Notes: generated by a model from the sequence alone, not told the origin. Shown: positions 34,915-43,783, counted from the first letter of the stretch. The stretch is 56,942 bases of DNA from Streptomyces olindensis (GCA_000696115.1 JJOH01000102.1:1-56942), one strand, 5' to 3'. Made by a program: numbers and translations.

Positions 34915-35595
34915 GTGGAAAGCGCCACGCCAGTGATTGTCGCCATCGACGGCCCCTCCGGCACGGGCAAGTCGAGCACCTCGAAGGCCGTGGCGGCGCA
35001 GCTCGGGCTGAGCTACCTGGACACCGGCGCCCAGTACCGGGCGATCACCTGGTGGATGGTGAACAACGGCATCGACATCGACGACCCCGCCGCGATCGCG
35101 GCCGCGGCCGGCAAGCCCGAGATCGTCTCCGGGACGGACCCGCAGGCCCCCACCATCACCGTGGACGGCGTCGACGTGGCCGGCCCGATCCGCACCCAGG
35201 AGGTCACCTCCAAGGTCAGCGCGGTCAGCGCGGTGCCCGAGGTGCGGGCGCGGATCACCGAGCTGCAGCGCTCGATAGCGGCCTCCGCCGAGCACGGCAT
35301 CGTGGTCGAGGGCCGGGACATCGGCACGACCGTGCTGCCGGACGCCGACCTGAAGATCTTCCTCACCGCCTCCGCGGAGGCGCGCGCCGCCCGCCGCAGC
35401 GGTGAGCTGAAGGGCGCCGACGTGCACTCCACCCGCGAGGCCCTGATCAAGCGCGACGCCGCCGACTCCAGCCGCAAGACCTCCCCGCTCGCCAAGGCGG
35501 ACGACGCCGTCGAGGTGGACACCACCGAGCTCACGCTGGCCCAGGTCATCGAGTGCGTCGTCACCCTCGTCGAGGAGAAGCGGGCCGGGAAGTGA
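34915..35595 (+). CDS. cmk: Cytidylate kinase
   Basis: This 226-residue kinase phosphorylates CMP and dCMP. It shows the P-loop DGPSGTGKSSTSKAVA (~12-27), the substrate region LDTGAQYRAITWWM, EGRDIGTTVLPDADLKIFL and RDAADSSRKTSPL. GTG 34915 has AGGAAGG upstream. Its stop overlaps the acyltransferase start (GTGA), and der follows, the actinobacterial cmk-der order. TAACCT at 34853-34858 is a possible -10. Confidence 0.96.
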   Translation: MESATPVIVAIDGPSGTGKSSTSKAVAAQLGLSYLDTGAQYRAITWWMVNNGIDIDDPAAIAAAAGKPEIVSGTDPQAPTITVDGVDVAGPIRTQEVTSKVSAVSAVPEVRARITELQRSIAASAEHGIVVEGRDIGTTVLPDADLKIFLTASAEARAARRSGELKGADVHSTREALIKRDAADSSRKTSPLAKADDAVEVDTTELTLAQVIECVVTLVEEKRAGK

Positions 35596-36239
35596 CCGAG
35601 CTGCCTTCGACGCGGGGCGCCGAGGTCGGGCGGCGCATCGGCGTCGGCCTGATGTACGGGCTGTGGAAGCCGCGCGTGCTCGGCGCCTGGAAGGTGCCCG
35701 CGACCGGCCCGGTGATCCTCGCGGTCAACCACTCCCACAACATCGACGGGCCGATGGTCATGGGCGTGGCGCCCCGGCCGACGCACTTCCTGATCAAGAA
35801 GGAGGCGTTCGTCGGCCCGCTCGACCCGTTCCTGACCGGCATCGGCCAGCTGAAGGTGGACCGCGACACCACCGACCGCACGGCGATCACCCGGGCGCTC
35901 GGCGTCCTGGACAACGGCGGCGTGCTCGGCATCTTCCCGGAGGGCACCCGGGGCGAGGGCGACTTCGCCTCGCTGCGCGCGGGGCTCGCCTACTTCGCGG
36001 TGCGCAGCGGCGCCCCGATCGTGCCGGTCGCCGTGCTGGGAAGTTCCGACCGGCCCGGACGGTTGATTAAGGGGCTGCCTCCGCTGCGCTCGCGCGTCGA
36101 CGTCGTCTTCGGCGAGCCCTTCGAGGCCGGCGACGGCAGCGGCCGCCGCACGCGCAAGGCGCTCGACGAGGCGACCGGGCGCATACAGAAGCAGCTGGCC
36201 GCCCACCTGGAAAACGCCAGGCGCCTCACCAGGCGCTAG
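35592..36239 (+). CDS. PlsC-like 1-acylglycerol-3-phosphate acyltransferase
   Basis: This 215-residue acyltransferase probably transfers an acyl chain to a lysophospholipid or related acceptor at the membrane. It has the catalytic HX4D box in VNHSHNIDGP (~47-56), IGQLKVDRD and the FPEGTRGEG box (~117-125). The acceptor is not determinable. It starts at GTG 35592 in an overlap with the cmk stop and is followed 82 bases later by der, so it is probably cotranscribed with both. Insertion of a plsC-like gene between cmk and der is a feature I recall from other Streptomyces. Confidence 0.92.
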   Translation: MTELPSTRGAEVGRRIGVGLMYGLWKPRVLGAWKVPATGPVILAVNHSHNIDGPMVMGVAPRPTHFLIKKEAFVGPLDPFLTGIGQLKVDRDTTDRTAITRALGVLDNGGVLGIFPEGTRGEGDFASLRAGLAYFAVRSGAPIVPVAVLGSSDRPGRLIKGLPPLRSRVDVVFGEPFEAGDGSGRRTRKALDEATGRIQKQLAAHLENARRLTRR

Positions 36240-36321
36240 GCGACACTTGAGTAGTGGATCAGCCCGCCGCACAGCGGGGTACTCCACCGACCACCACGAT
36301 GAACGACGAGGTACGGACTTC

Positions 36322-37797
36322 ATGAACGACCACATCCAGCCCGAGGGCGCGCACGAGCACGACCACGGGGCGCTCGGCGACGCCGAGTACGCGGAGTTCA
36401 TGGAGCTCGCCGCGGAGGAGGGCTTCGACCTCGAGGACGTCGAGGGCGCCATCGAGGCGGCGGGCCACGGCCCGCTGCCCGTGCTCGCCGTCGTCGGCCG
36501 CCCCAATGTCGGCAAGTCGACCCTGGTGAACCGCATCATCGGCCGCCGCGAGGCGGTCGTCGAGGACAAGCCCGGCGTCACCCGCGACCGCGTCACCTAC
36601 GAGGCCGAGTGGGCGGGCCGCCGCTTCAAGGTCGTCGACACCGGCGGCTGGGAGCAGGACGTCCTCGGCATCGACGCCTCCGTGGCCGCCCAGGCCGAGT
36701 ACGCCATCGAGGCCGCCGACGCCGTCGTGTTCGTCGTGGACGCCAAGGTCGGCGCCACCGACACCGACGAGGCCGTCGTCCGGCTCCTGCGCAAGGCCGG
36801 CAAGCCGGTCGTGCTGTGCGCCAACAAGGTGGACGGCCCGAGCGGCGAGGCCGACGCGGCCTACCTGTGGTCGCTGGGCCTCGGCGAGCCGTACCCGGTC
36901 TCCGCGCTGCACGGCCGCGGTACGGGCGACATGCTCGACCAGGTCCTGGAGGTGCTGCCCGAGGCGCCGCGCGAGACGTTCGGCGGGGGCGGCATCGGCG
37001 GCCCGCGCCGCATCGCCCTGATCGGCCGCCCGAACGTCGGCAAGTCCTCCCTGCTGAACAAGGTGGCGGGCGAGGAGCGCGTCGTCGTCAACGAGCTGGC
37101 CGGCACCACCCGCGACCCGGTCGACGAGCTGATCGAACTCGGCGGCGTCACCTGGAAGTTCGTTGACACGGCGGGCATCCGCAAGCGCGTCCACCTCCAG
37201 CAGGGCGCCGACTACTACGCCTCGCTGCGCACCGCCGCCGCCGTCGAGAAGGCCGAGGTCGCGGTCATCCTGATCGACGCCGCCGAGTCCATCTCGGTGC
37301 AGGACCAGCGCATCGTCACCATGGCCGTCGAGGCGGGCCGCGCGATCGTCCTGGCGTTCAACAAGTGGGACACGCTCGACGAGGAGCGCCGCTACTACCT
37401 GGAGCGGGAGATCGAGACCGAGCTCGGCCAGGTGGCGTGGGCGCCTCGGGTGAACGTTTCGGCGCGCACCGGGCGGCACATGGAGAAGCTGGTCCCGGCG
37501 ATCGAGACGGCCCTGGCGGGCTGGGAGACCCGGGTCCCGACGGGACGGCTGAACGCGTTCCTCGGCGAACTGGTCGCCGCCCACCCGCACCCGGTCCGGG
37601 GCGGCAAGCAGCCGCGCATCCTGTTCGGCACCCAGGCGGGCACCAAGCCGCCGCGGTTCGTGCTGTTCGCCTCCGGCTTCATCGAGGCGGGCTACCGGCG
37701 CTTCATCGAGCGCCGCCTGCGCGAGGAGTTCGGCTTCGAGGGGACGCCGATCCACATCTCGGTGCGGGTGCGCGAGAAGCGCGGCAAGAAGAAGTAG
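36322..37797 (+). CDS. der: Ribosome biogenesis GTPase Der (EngA)
   Basis: This 491-residue protein has two tandem GTPase domains and a KH-like C-terminus, the unique Der architecture needed for 50S maturation. Domain 1 has GRPNVGKS at 59-66, DTGGWE and NKVD. Domain 2 has GRPNVGKSS at ~235, DTAGIRK and NKWD. The KH-like part ends in FIEAGYRRFIERRLREEFG. An acidic N-terminal extension of ~50 residues, rich in His/Asp/Glu, precedes domain 1. ATG 36322 gives MNDHIQPEG and has a GAGG about ten bases upstream. Confidence 0.96.
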   Translation: MNDHIQPEGAHEHDHGALGDAEYAEFMELAAEEGFDLEDVEGAIEAAGHGPLPVLAVVGRPNVGKSTLVNRIIGRREAVVEDKPGVTRDRVTYEAEWAGRRFKVVDTGGWEQDVLGIDASVAAQAEYAIEAADAVVFVVDAKVGATDTDEAVVRLLRKAGKPVVLCANKVDGPSGEADAAYLWSLGLGEPYPVSALHGRGTGDMLDQVLEVLPEAPRETFGGGGIGGPRRIALIGRPNVGKSSLLNKVAGEERVVVNELAGTTRDPVDELIELGGVTWKFVDTAGIRKRVHLQQGADYYASLRTAAAVEKAEVAVILIDAAESISVQDQRIVTMAVEAGRAIVLAFNKWDTLDEERRYYLEREIETELGQVAWAPRVNVSARTGRHMEKLVPAIETALAGWETRVPTGRLNAFLGELVAAHPHPVRGGKQPRILFGTQAGTKPPRFVLFASGFIEAGYRRFIERRLREEFGFEGTPIHISVRVREKRGKKK

Positions 37798-37810
37798 CCC
37801 AGCTGGCATT

Positions 37811-37844
37811 GGAAGGGGCGGCCCCGTCGGGGGCCGCCCCTTCC
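37811..37844. terminator. Terminator hairpin after der
   Basis: GGAAGGGGCGGCCCC (37811-37825) pairs perfectly with GGGGCCGCCCCTTCC (37830-37844) across a four-base loop. It lies between the convergent der and the 37861 gene. Confidence 0.9.
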
Positions 37845-37860
37845 ACTGTGCGGTGCTCGC

Positions 37861-38253
37861 TCAGACGCCGCTGCGCCGGCCCGGCGGCAGCGCGGCGGGC
37901 ACGTGGTGCATCCCCGTGCCGCCGTGCGAGTCGATGGTCCCGACCCGCTGCCATTGCGGCTGCTGCCCGGCGGCGTGCCGGGCGCTCTGCGCCCCCGCGC
38001 TGTAGGCACTGTACGAGCTGCCGTGTGAACTGCTGTACGAGCCCGTACCGTGCGACATGTTCCCGAAGGCGGTGAAGCCCAGCTTCTCCTCGCCGCTGCG
38101 GTCGCCGGGCAGTGCGCGGAAGGACTTGACGTACTCGGCGTAGAGCGCGTCGTAGATCGGCGTGGCCGATGGGCCGCCCTGGGAGTCCTGAGCCGACCGC
38201 GCGGAGGGGATCGACGAGAAGGACTGGCGGCGGGGAACGTCGTATGCGTGCAC
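37861..38253 (-). CDS. Hypothetical Ser/Gly/Tyr-rich protein
   Basis: This ~130-residue protein has no recognised family. The N-terminal half holds TPIYDALYAEYVKSFRALPG and EKLGFTAFGN; the second half is Ser/Tyr/Gly/His-rich (GTGSYSSSHGSSYSAYSAG), then His-rich near GGTGMHHVP. There is no signal peptide or membrane segment. The start is uncertain: GTG 38253 was used, and TTG 38280 is in frame. TTGACC at 38280-38275 (minus strand) could be a -35. Coding status rests on base composition and its fit between two genes. Confidence 0.6.
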   Translation of the reverse strand: MHAYDVPRRQSFSSIPSARSAQDSQGGPSATPIYDALYAEYVKSFRALPGDRSGEEKLGFTAFGNMSHGTGSYSSSHGSSYSAYSAGAQSARHAAGQQPQWQRVGTIDSHGGTGMHHVPAALPPGRRSGV

Positions 38254-38339
38254 GTATGTCCAAACGACCCCGCGGGTCAAGGGATGCGGCCCCGGTTACG
38301 GCTTTCGCGGGGCTGCGGCCCAGGCGGGTGACTCGCGGC

Positions 38340-39122
38340 TCAGGTGCCGGCCAGCGGCAGCGCCGCACCGACCAGCTGGCCGTTGGCCGCCGCCTTGTCC
38401 AGCGCGTCCCGCAGCAGGTCCTCACGCGGCTGGCGGCCGATCGAGCCGACCGGCGCGGCGAACATCAGCACCTGCTGGTGCTTGTTGGCGGCCGCCCGCC
38501 AGCCCTCGGTGACCTGGAGCGGCTGGTGTGCCTGCCACCACGCCACCGGCTGGCCGCCGTTGCTGCCCGGCTGGAGCACCGCGTGCAGCCGGCCCACGGC
38601 GAGCAGCACCGACCAGCCGTGCAGCACCGGCGGTACGGCGGACAGCTCGCTCAGGGGCATGAACCCCTGCTCGATGAGCAGCGGCAGGAAGTCGTCGCCG
38701 CGGCCGGTCGTGCCGGGCCGGGCGATGGGCGCGGTCGGCTCCACCACCAGGGCCGGGTGCAACTCCCCGCCGATCAGGACCAGTCCGCTGGTCACGCCGA
38801 GCACCGCCTGCTCGGGCACCACCTTGTCGGGCTCCAGGTCGACGGTGTCGCCGGTGATGGACTTCACGGCGCCGCGCAGCTGCTCCTCGGTGACCTGGAC
38901 GACCTGCGAGGGCAGGCAGCCGGCGTGGGCGAAGGCGAGGACGGCGGTCTCGTCCCCGATGAACAGGACGGTGCTGGTGCGCTCCTGTTCCGAATCGCCC
39001 GGAGTGCGGCAGGACGTGCAGTCGTAACTGCCCGGGGCGGTCTCTCCGGCGAGCAGGCGGTCGGCTTCTTCGTCGCCGATCTCGGCGCGTACCTCGTCGC
39101 TGACGTCGAGCATGCGCGGCAC
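38340..39122 (-). CDS. Hypothetical protein with a possible CxxC...HxxC metal site
   Basis: This 260-residue soluble protein is not assigned to a named family. It carries Cys35/Cys38 in SYDCTSCRTPG and His66/Cys69 in AFAHAGCLPSQ, an arrangement that could bind zinc. The rest alternates short strands and helices (VLGVTSGLVLIGGELHPALVV, WSVLLAVGRLHAVLQPG). GTG 39122 was chosen because GAGGGAG lies six bases upstream; ATG 39113 is the alternative. The long gap upstream separates it from the divergent transglycosylase gene. Confidence 0.75.
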   Translation of the reverse strand: MPRMLDVSDEVRAEIGDEEADRLLAGETAPGSYDCTSCRTPGDSEQERTSTVLFIGDETAVLAFAHAGCLPSQVVQVTEEQLRGAVKSITGDTVDLEPDKVVPEQAVLGVTSGLVLIGGELHPALVVEPTAPIARPGTTGRGDDFLPLLIEQGFMPLSELSAVPPVLHGWSVLLAVGRLHAVLQPGSNGGQPVAWWQAHQPLQVTEGWRAAANKHQQVLMFAAPVGSIGRQPREDLLRDALDKAAANGQLVGAALPLAGT

Positions 39123-39668
39123 GGGTGGCTCCCTCGGGGATGTGGTGCGGGGCGGGGCCGGGTGGCTCCCCGGTCCGTGGTCCGGGTGGGTCCCGGCTCA
39201 TGAAGAAGACAACGGGCGATCTGTGGCGGGAGTCACGCCCCAGAGCGAACGGAATCGAACCATCCTGCGCACAGGGTCACGGTCGGTCCGGAATCGCGCA
39301 CTCAGTGTCAAGTGGCCGCGCTGTGAAGGGCGTTGGATCGGTGAACTGGGTCACAGGCCATCGCGTGGGCTGGTCGACAAATCCGGAAATCCGCGAATGA
39401 AGTGGGTGTCCGGAAATAGCCGTTACCTGAGGTATCGGCGAACTGGCCTGCCGTAACAGGCGACTGGTTGATGCCGGACCGCCGACCTCCTTAGATTCCT
39501 CGGCCGTGTGCAGCGAGCACCGCTCGGGTACGTCCGTCGACCGCACGGTTCTCCGGAACCGGGCGCAGCACCGCACCGGCGGACGGGGCGAGCGCGACCT
39601 CCGCGCCCCATGGCGCGGGGAGTGGCGTTCCGCCTTGGGGGACCCCGGGTGTTTCGAGAGGGAACCAC
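39123..39668 (+). other. 546-bp intergenic region with a long structured leader
   Basis: No gene is seen. The left part (39200-39460) is AT-richer and may hold a promoter for the minus-strand gene. A promoter at 39468-39497 would give a leader of about 165 nt before the transglycosylase ATG. This leader has several hairpins, such as CGGTTCTCCGGAACCG (about 39551-39566) and CCGCGCCCCATGGCGCGG (about 39601-39618), plus CCGTC/GACGG closing pairs. It does not match any riboswitch I could recall. Confidence 0.6.
39468..39497 (+). promoter_or_regulatory. Promoter upstream of the transglycosylase gene
   Basis: TTGATG (39468-39473) and TAGATT (39492-39497) are separated by 18 bp, a good match to the HrdB-type consensus. 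Transcription would start near 39504. Confidence 0.65.
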
Positions 39669-40319
39669 ATGTCCGAATGTGCCGATACCACTCGCCACGA
39701 CGCTCGGAAGAACCAGGTTCGTACGACGGCGGTCCTCGCCGGGGCGGCACTGCTCGCGCCCCTCGGACTGCTGGCCGCGACCGGAAACGCCGCGGCGGCC
39801 GACAGCGGAGTGTGGGACCGCATCGCCCAGTGCGAGAGCGGCGGCAACTGGCACATCAACACCGGCAACGGCTACTACGGCGGGCTCCAGTTCGCCGCCT
39901 CCACCTGGCGGGCCTACGGCGGCACCGCCTACGCGCCCACCGCCGACCGGGCGAGCAGGTCCCAGCAGATCGCGGTCGCCACCAAGGTCCAGCGTGCCCA
40001 GGGATGGGGCGCCTGGCCGACCTGCTCGGCACGCGCCGGGGCGAGCGGCAGCGCACCCGCCGCCGACCCGGTGAACACCACCGAGTCCGTACCCTCCAAG
40101 CCGTCGAAGCCCTCCAAGGCCTCGACGGCACCGGCGCGTGCCGCGGAACACCCTGACCGCGGCTCGGCCCGCGGCGACTACACCGTCCGCGAGGGCGACA
40201 CCCTCAGCGGCGTCGCCGCCCGGCACGGGACCACCTGGCAGCGCCTCTACGCCGCCAACAAGGCAGCCATCGGCGACGACCCCGATGTGATCGTGCCCGG
40301 CCTGCGCCTCGAGATCTGA
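39669..40319 (+). CDS. Secreted transglycosylase (Rpf-like) with LysM domain
   Basis: This 216-residue protein has an N-terminal signal peptide (basic ARKNQVRTT, hydrophobic core, cleavage after GNAAA near 44). The resuscitation-promoting-factor/transglycosylase-like domain follows (VWDRIAQCESGGNWHINTG then YYGGLQFAASTWRAYGG, ~48-118; the catalytic Glu is in CESGG). A Pro/Ser/Lys linker leads to a C-terminal LysM (YTVREGDTLSGVAARHGT, ~170-187). It should cleave cell-wall peptidoglycan outside the cell. ATG 39669 has GAGGGA upstream. The long leader suggests post-transcriptional control. Confidence 0.93.
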   Translation: MSECADTTRHDARKNQVRTTAVLAGAALLAPLGLLAATGNAAAADSGVWDRIAQCESGGNWHINTGNGYYGGLQFAASTWRAYGGTAYAPTADRASRSQQIAVATKVQRAQGWGAWPTCSARAGASGSAPAADPVNTTESVPSKPSKPSKASTAPARAAEHPDRGSARGDYTVREGDTLSGVAARHGTTWQRLYAANKAAIGDDPDVIVPGLRLEI

Positions 40320-40333
40320 GCCGCTGCGCCCCT

Positions 40334-40384
40334 CGCCGGGACACGGGCCCCGTCCGGTCGGACCGATCGGGCGGGGTCCCGGCG
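40334..40384. terminator. Bidirectional terminator hairpin
   Basis: Outer arms CGCCGGGAC (40334-40342) and GTCCCGGCG (40376-40384) enclose an inner CCCCG/CGGGG stem. It lies between the convergent transglycosylase and livF-like genes. Confidence 0.75.
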
Positions 40385-40391
40385 CTCCGGG

Positions 40392-41033
40392 TCAGTGCGC
40401 GAGTTCACCCGCCTCCCCGGCGAACACGACGGCTCCGCGACGTAGTTCGTACACCAGGACCGGCCGGTCCCGCAGCGCGGGCGGCAGCCGCTGCTCGGCG
40501 ACCACCACGCACGCGTCGAGCCCGCCCAGCAGCTCGTAGGTGCGGGCCGCGACCGGGGGCGACATGCCCTGGGCGGGCTCGTCGACGAGCACCACGCGCG
40601 CGCGTGCCAGCAGCGCCCGGGACAGGGCGAGCATGCGCTGCTCCCCGCCGGACAGGGTGCCGGCGCGGCGCTCCAGCAGGGGCCGCAGCTGCGGATAGGC
40701 GTCCAGGGCCGCGTCGTGGTCCGGGGCGGTGAGTGCGAGGTTCTCGCGCACGGTGAGCGAGCCGAACACGGCCTGCCGCTCCGGGACCAGGCACAGTCCG
40801 CGCCGGGCCCGCTCGTACGCCGGTACGCGGGTGACGTCGGCCCCGTCCCACACCACCGCGCCGCCCGACAGGGGGACGGTGCCCGCCAAGGCGCGCAGGA
40901 CGGTCGTACGGCCGGAGCCGTTGCGGCCCAGCAGCACGGTGAGACCCGGGCCGGGGGCGGCGAGGGTGACGCCGTGCAGGGCCTCCAGCGGGCCGTAGCG
41001 CACGCGCGCGTGGCGCAGGGAGACGGTGGTCAT
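40392..41033 (-). CDS. livF: LivF-like ABC transporter ATP-binding protein with altered Walker A
   Basis: This 213-residue ATPase subunit belongs to the branched-chain amino-acid (Liv/HAAT) class. The signature LSGGEQRML, Walker B VVLVDEPAQGMSP and Q-loop region VPERQAVF are present. Walker A reads GRNGSGRT (36-43), with Arg in place of the catalytic Lys, and the last ~25 residues are shortened. Lys-to-Arg usually impairs ATP hydrolysis, so this may be the degenerate half of an asymmetric pair. ATG 41033 has GGGAG eight bases upstream and overlaps the stop of a 24-codon ORF. Transport substrate unknown. Confidence 0.88.
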   Translation of the reverse strand: MTTVSLRHARVRYGPLEALHGVTLAAPGPGLTVLLGRNGSGRTTVLRALAGTVPLSGGAVVWDGADVTRVPAYERARRGLCLVPERQAVFGSLTVRENLALTAPDHDAALDAYPQLRPLLERRAGTLSGGEQRMLALSRALLARARVVLVDEPAQGMSPPVAARTYELLGGLDACVVVAEQRLPPALRDRPVLVYELRRGAVVFAGEAGELAH

Positions 41034-41104
41034 CGGCCGGCTCCCGCACTCCCGGGCGCGACGCACCGGCGGGTTCCCGGTTCCGGGGAGTTCCGGGTGC
41101 TCAT
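41030..41104 (-). CDS. 24-codon ORF bridging livG-part stop and livF start
   Basis: ATG 41104 overlaps the frame-corrected LivG stop as ATGA, and the TGA at 41032-41030 overlaps the livF ATG as ATGA. The predicted peptide MSTRNSPEPGTRRCVAPGSAG... is Pro/Arg/Gly-rich with no recognisable motif. It may be a translational relay that couples livF to the upstream gene, or chance. The frame is the same one the frameshifted 43783 ORF falls into. Confidence 0.35.
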   Translation of the reverse strand: MSTRNSPEPGTRRCVAPGSAGAGR

Positions 41105-43783
41105 CGGCCCGCCCCCGTTCCCAGGGCGTCCAGCACCCGCCCGGGCGGACCGGAGGCGACGATCCGGCCCGCGTTCATCACGTGCACGACGTCGGCGAGG
41201 CCCGCGACCAGGTCCAGGTCGTGCTCGACGACGAGCAGGGCCGTGCCGTCGGCGGCCAGGGCCTTCAGGACGCGGGCCAGGGTGGCGACTTCGGCGGTGT
41301 CGAGGCCGGCGGCGGGCTCGTCGAGCAGCAGCACGCGGGGGCCGCCGGCCAGGACACGGGCCAGTTCGACGCGGCGCAGCGTCCCCGTGGGCAGCCCGGC
41401 GGCGGGCAGCGCCCGCACCGGCCCGTCCAGTCCCAGCAGCCTGAGCGTCCGCTCCACGGCGCCCCGGTCGGTCACCCGGCCCTGCTCGGCGCCGACCCGG
41501 ACGTTCTCGGCCACGGTCAGCGAGGGGAAGACGGCCAGTTGCTGGAAGGTCCGCGCGATCCCGAGGCGGGTGCGGGCGTGCGCGGGCAGCGCGGTGATGT
41601 CCCGCCCGCCGAGCCCGCACCGTCCCGCGCGCGGGCCGCAGCGTCCCGGCCAGACAGTGGAACAGGGTGCTCTTCCCGGCCCCGTTGGGGCCCACGACCG
41701 CGGTGATCCGCCCGGGGGAGAGGTCCAGGTCGACTCCGTCGAGGGCGGTGAAGCCGCCGTAGCGGGCGTGGAGCCGACGGGCGGTGAGCAGGGGAGCCGA
41801 CGGAGTGGGGGGCGTGCGGGGGACCGGGGAGGCCGGTGGCCGCCCGCCGGTGCCGGGGGCCCCGCCCGCCGTCGCGCCCGTTGCCGTGGCCCCCACCGGC
41901 ACCGGCGCCCTGCGGGGCTCCCGCGGTTCCGCCGGGCGCAGCAGGCCGCGGGCCCGGACCCCCGTCGGGGTCAGGGCCGGTGTGCGGCGCGGGCGCAGCC
42001 GGTCCGCCACCGTGCGCAGGGCCTCGTACGGGCCGCCGGGGAAGCGGCCCACCAGGATCGCCAGGACGCCGATCAGGGCCGCGGCGACCCCACCGCGGGT
42101 GCCCGCGTCCAGGCCGACCAGGAGGGCGGCGGCGGCGAGGGCGCCGAGGGTGCTGTCGGCGCCCAGCACCACCACCGCGGCGAACCACAGCAGCCCGCGC
42201 ACCGGGTCGTACGCGGCGGCGTCGAAGGCGCGCAGGCCCATGCCGAGCATGCCGCCGCCCAGCGCGGCGAGCGCGGCGCCCGCCACGAAGGCGCCCAGCT
42301 TGAGGGACGGCACCCGGACGCCCGCCGCCTGCGCGCCCGCCTCGTGGTCCCGCATGGCCGCCAGCGCCCGTCCCGTCCGGCCCCGGCGCAGCGCGTGCGT
42401 CGCCAGCAGCGCGACCGCCAGCAGGACCAACTCCAGGACGTAGTAGGCGCGGTCCCCGTCGAAGCCCGCCGGGCGGCCCAGCGACAGGCCCGCCGTGGCG
42501 TACGGCTGGGCGAAGACGAAGCGGCTCACCCCCACGCCGATCGCGAACGTCGCCAGCGCCAGCGCCAGGCCCCGGCGGCCGATCGCCGGCCAGCCCGTCA
42601 GCAGGCCCAGCGGCGCCACCAGGACGACCGCCACCGCGAGGGCCGCCAGCTCCGGCAGGGCCGGCAGGCCCGGGAAACGCCCGGCCGCCAGCAGCGCCAT
42701 GAACAGGGCGCCCAGCCCCGCGTAGGCCGCCTGCCCCAGTGAGATCTGGCCGCCGCGGCCGGTGACCACCACCAGGGACAGCAGGATCACGGCCAGCGCC
42801 GGCACCTGGACCGACGTGTGCAGGTCCCGGCCGGCGAGGCCCAGTGGCAGCAGGAACAGCACGCCCGCCACGATCCACACGCCGGGCGGCGTCGGCACCC
42901 GGGCGGTCGCCGTGCGCGGCAGCGCGTCGCGGGCGCCGACCCCCGGCAGCACCAGCGCCGCGACCAGCAGCGCGACGACGAACAGGTTCGTCGTCGCCGC
43001 CTGGAGCAGCGGCTCGCCCCACCCGGACGGGTGCAGCCGCGTCAGCTGGCTCTGCGCCACCCCGATGCCCAGCGCCACCACCACCGCGACCGGCAGACTC
43101 CGCATCCGCGCGGCCACCGCGACCGCCACGACCTCCATCACCAGCAGCGGCAGCCCGTACGGGTCGAGCCGCACGTACGGCGCCAGCAGCACGCCCGTCA
43201 GGCCCGCCGTGAACGAGCCGAACGCCCAGCCCGCCGCCGCGACCCGGTCCGCGTCGATCCCGCCCAGCACCGCCAGCCGCCGGTCGTCGACCACGGCCCG
43301 CAGCTCCCGCCCGAACCGCGTCCAGCGCACCACCGCCGCGACCCCGGCGGCCAGCACCAGCACCACCGCCAGCTGCCCCCACGGCTCGTCCGGCACCAGC
43401 TCCGGCGCGTCGTCCCGCGCCCCCTGCCCCCACAGCAGCGCCGCCCCGCCCACCAGCAGCACGAACACCCCGATGGACGCCACCAGCGTCTGCGCCGGGT
43501 CCGAGCCCAGGACCGACAGGGGCCGGAAGACGAACCGCTCTAGGACGACACCCAGGCCCGGCGCCAGCACCAGCAGCGTCACCGTCGCCCCGAGCCACAG
43601 CGGCCAGCCCCACTCGACCACGCACTGCCGCAGCGCGTACGCGCACACCATCGCGATCGCGCCGTGCGCGAAGTTGAGCACGCCGGTCGCGCGGTACGTC
43701 ACGATCAGGCCGATCCCGGTCAGCGCCGCCGCGCTGCCGACGGAGAGGCCGGCGAGGGTGAGGTCGTACGTGAGCGAGGACAT
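41101..43783 (-). CDS. LivH-LivM-LivG fusion ABC transporter subunit, frameshifted
   Basis: One reading frame from ATG 43783 encodes a LivH-type permease (residues ~1-290; GIGLIVTYRATGVLNFAHGA), a LivM-type permease (~300-600; GRGGQISLGQAAYAGLGALF), a Pro-rich linker, and the start of a LivG-type ATPase (AVVGPNGAGKSTLFHCLAG). Just after the P-loop an extra base at about 41614-41616 (GTGCGGGCTC on the minus strand, where GTGCGGCTC would continue the frame) shifts the frame. The lost part, including the Walker B VLLLDEPAAGLD and VVEHDLDLV, continues to TGA 41101. Corrected, it is about 893 residues. Read as is, the frame runs to 41030 with a non-homologous Arg/Pro-rich tail. This may be a sequencing error or a true mutation. 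ATG 43783 overlaps the upstream stop (TGATG). Confidence 0.85.
41608..41622 (-). other. Frameshift site in the LivG part
   Basis: The surrounding minus-strand sequence is GTGCGGGCTCGGCGGGCGGG. Removing one G from CGGGCTC restores the frame from RGTVR to LGGRDITALPAHAR, which continues as a normal LivG. The run is only three bases, so it is not a classic long homopolymer error, and no slippery heptamer is visible. Confidence 0.85.

Noticed and set aside
39500..39668. c-di-AMP (ydaO) riboswitch before the transglycosylase gene
   Set aside because: A GGGGGACC-like string occurs near 39637, but the conserved GCTAACCTCG block and the required order of helices are missing. Only a covariance-model search could rescue it.
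41030..41610. Read-through tail of the 43783 frame as the real LivG C-terminus
   Set aside because: This tail is Arg/Pro/Gly-rich without Walker B or signature motifs, whereas the other frame has a normal LivG end.
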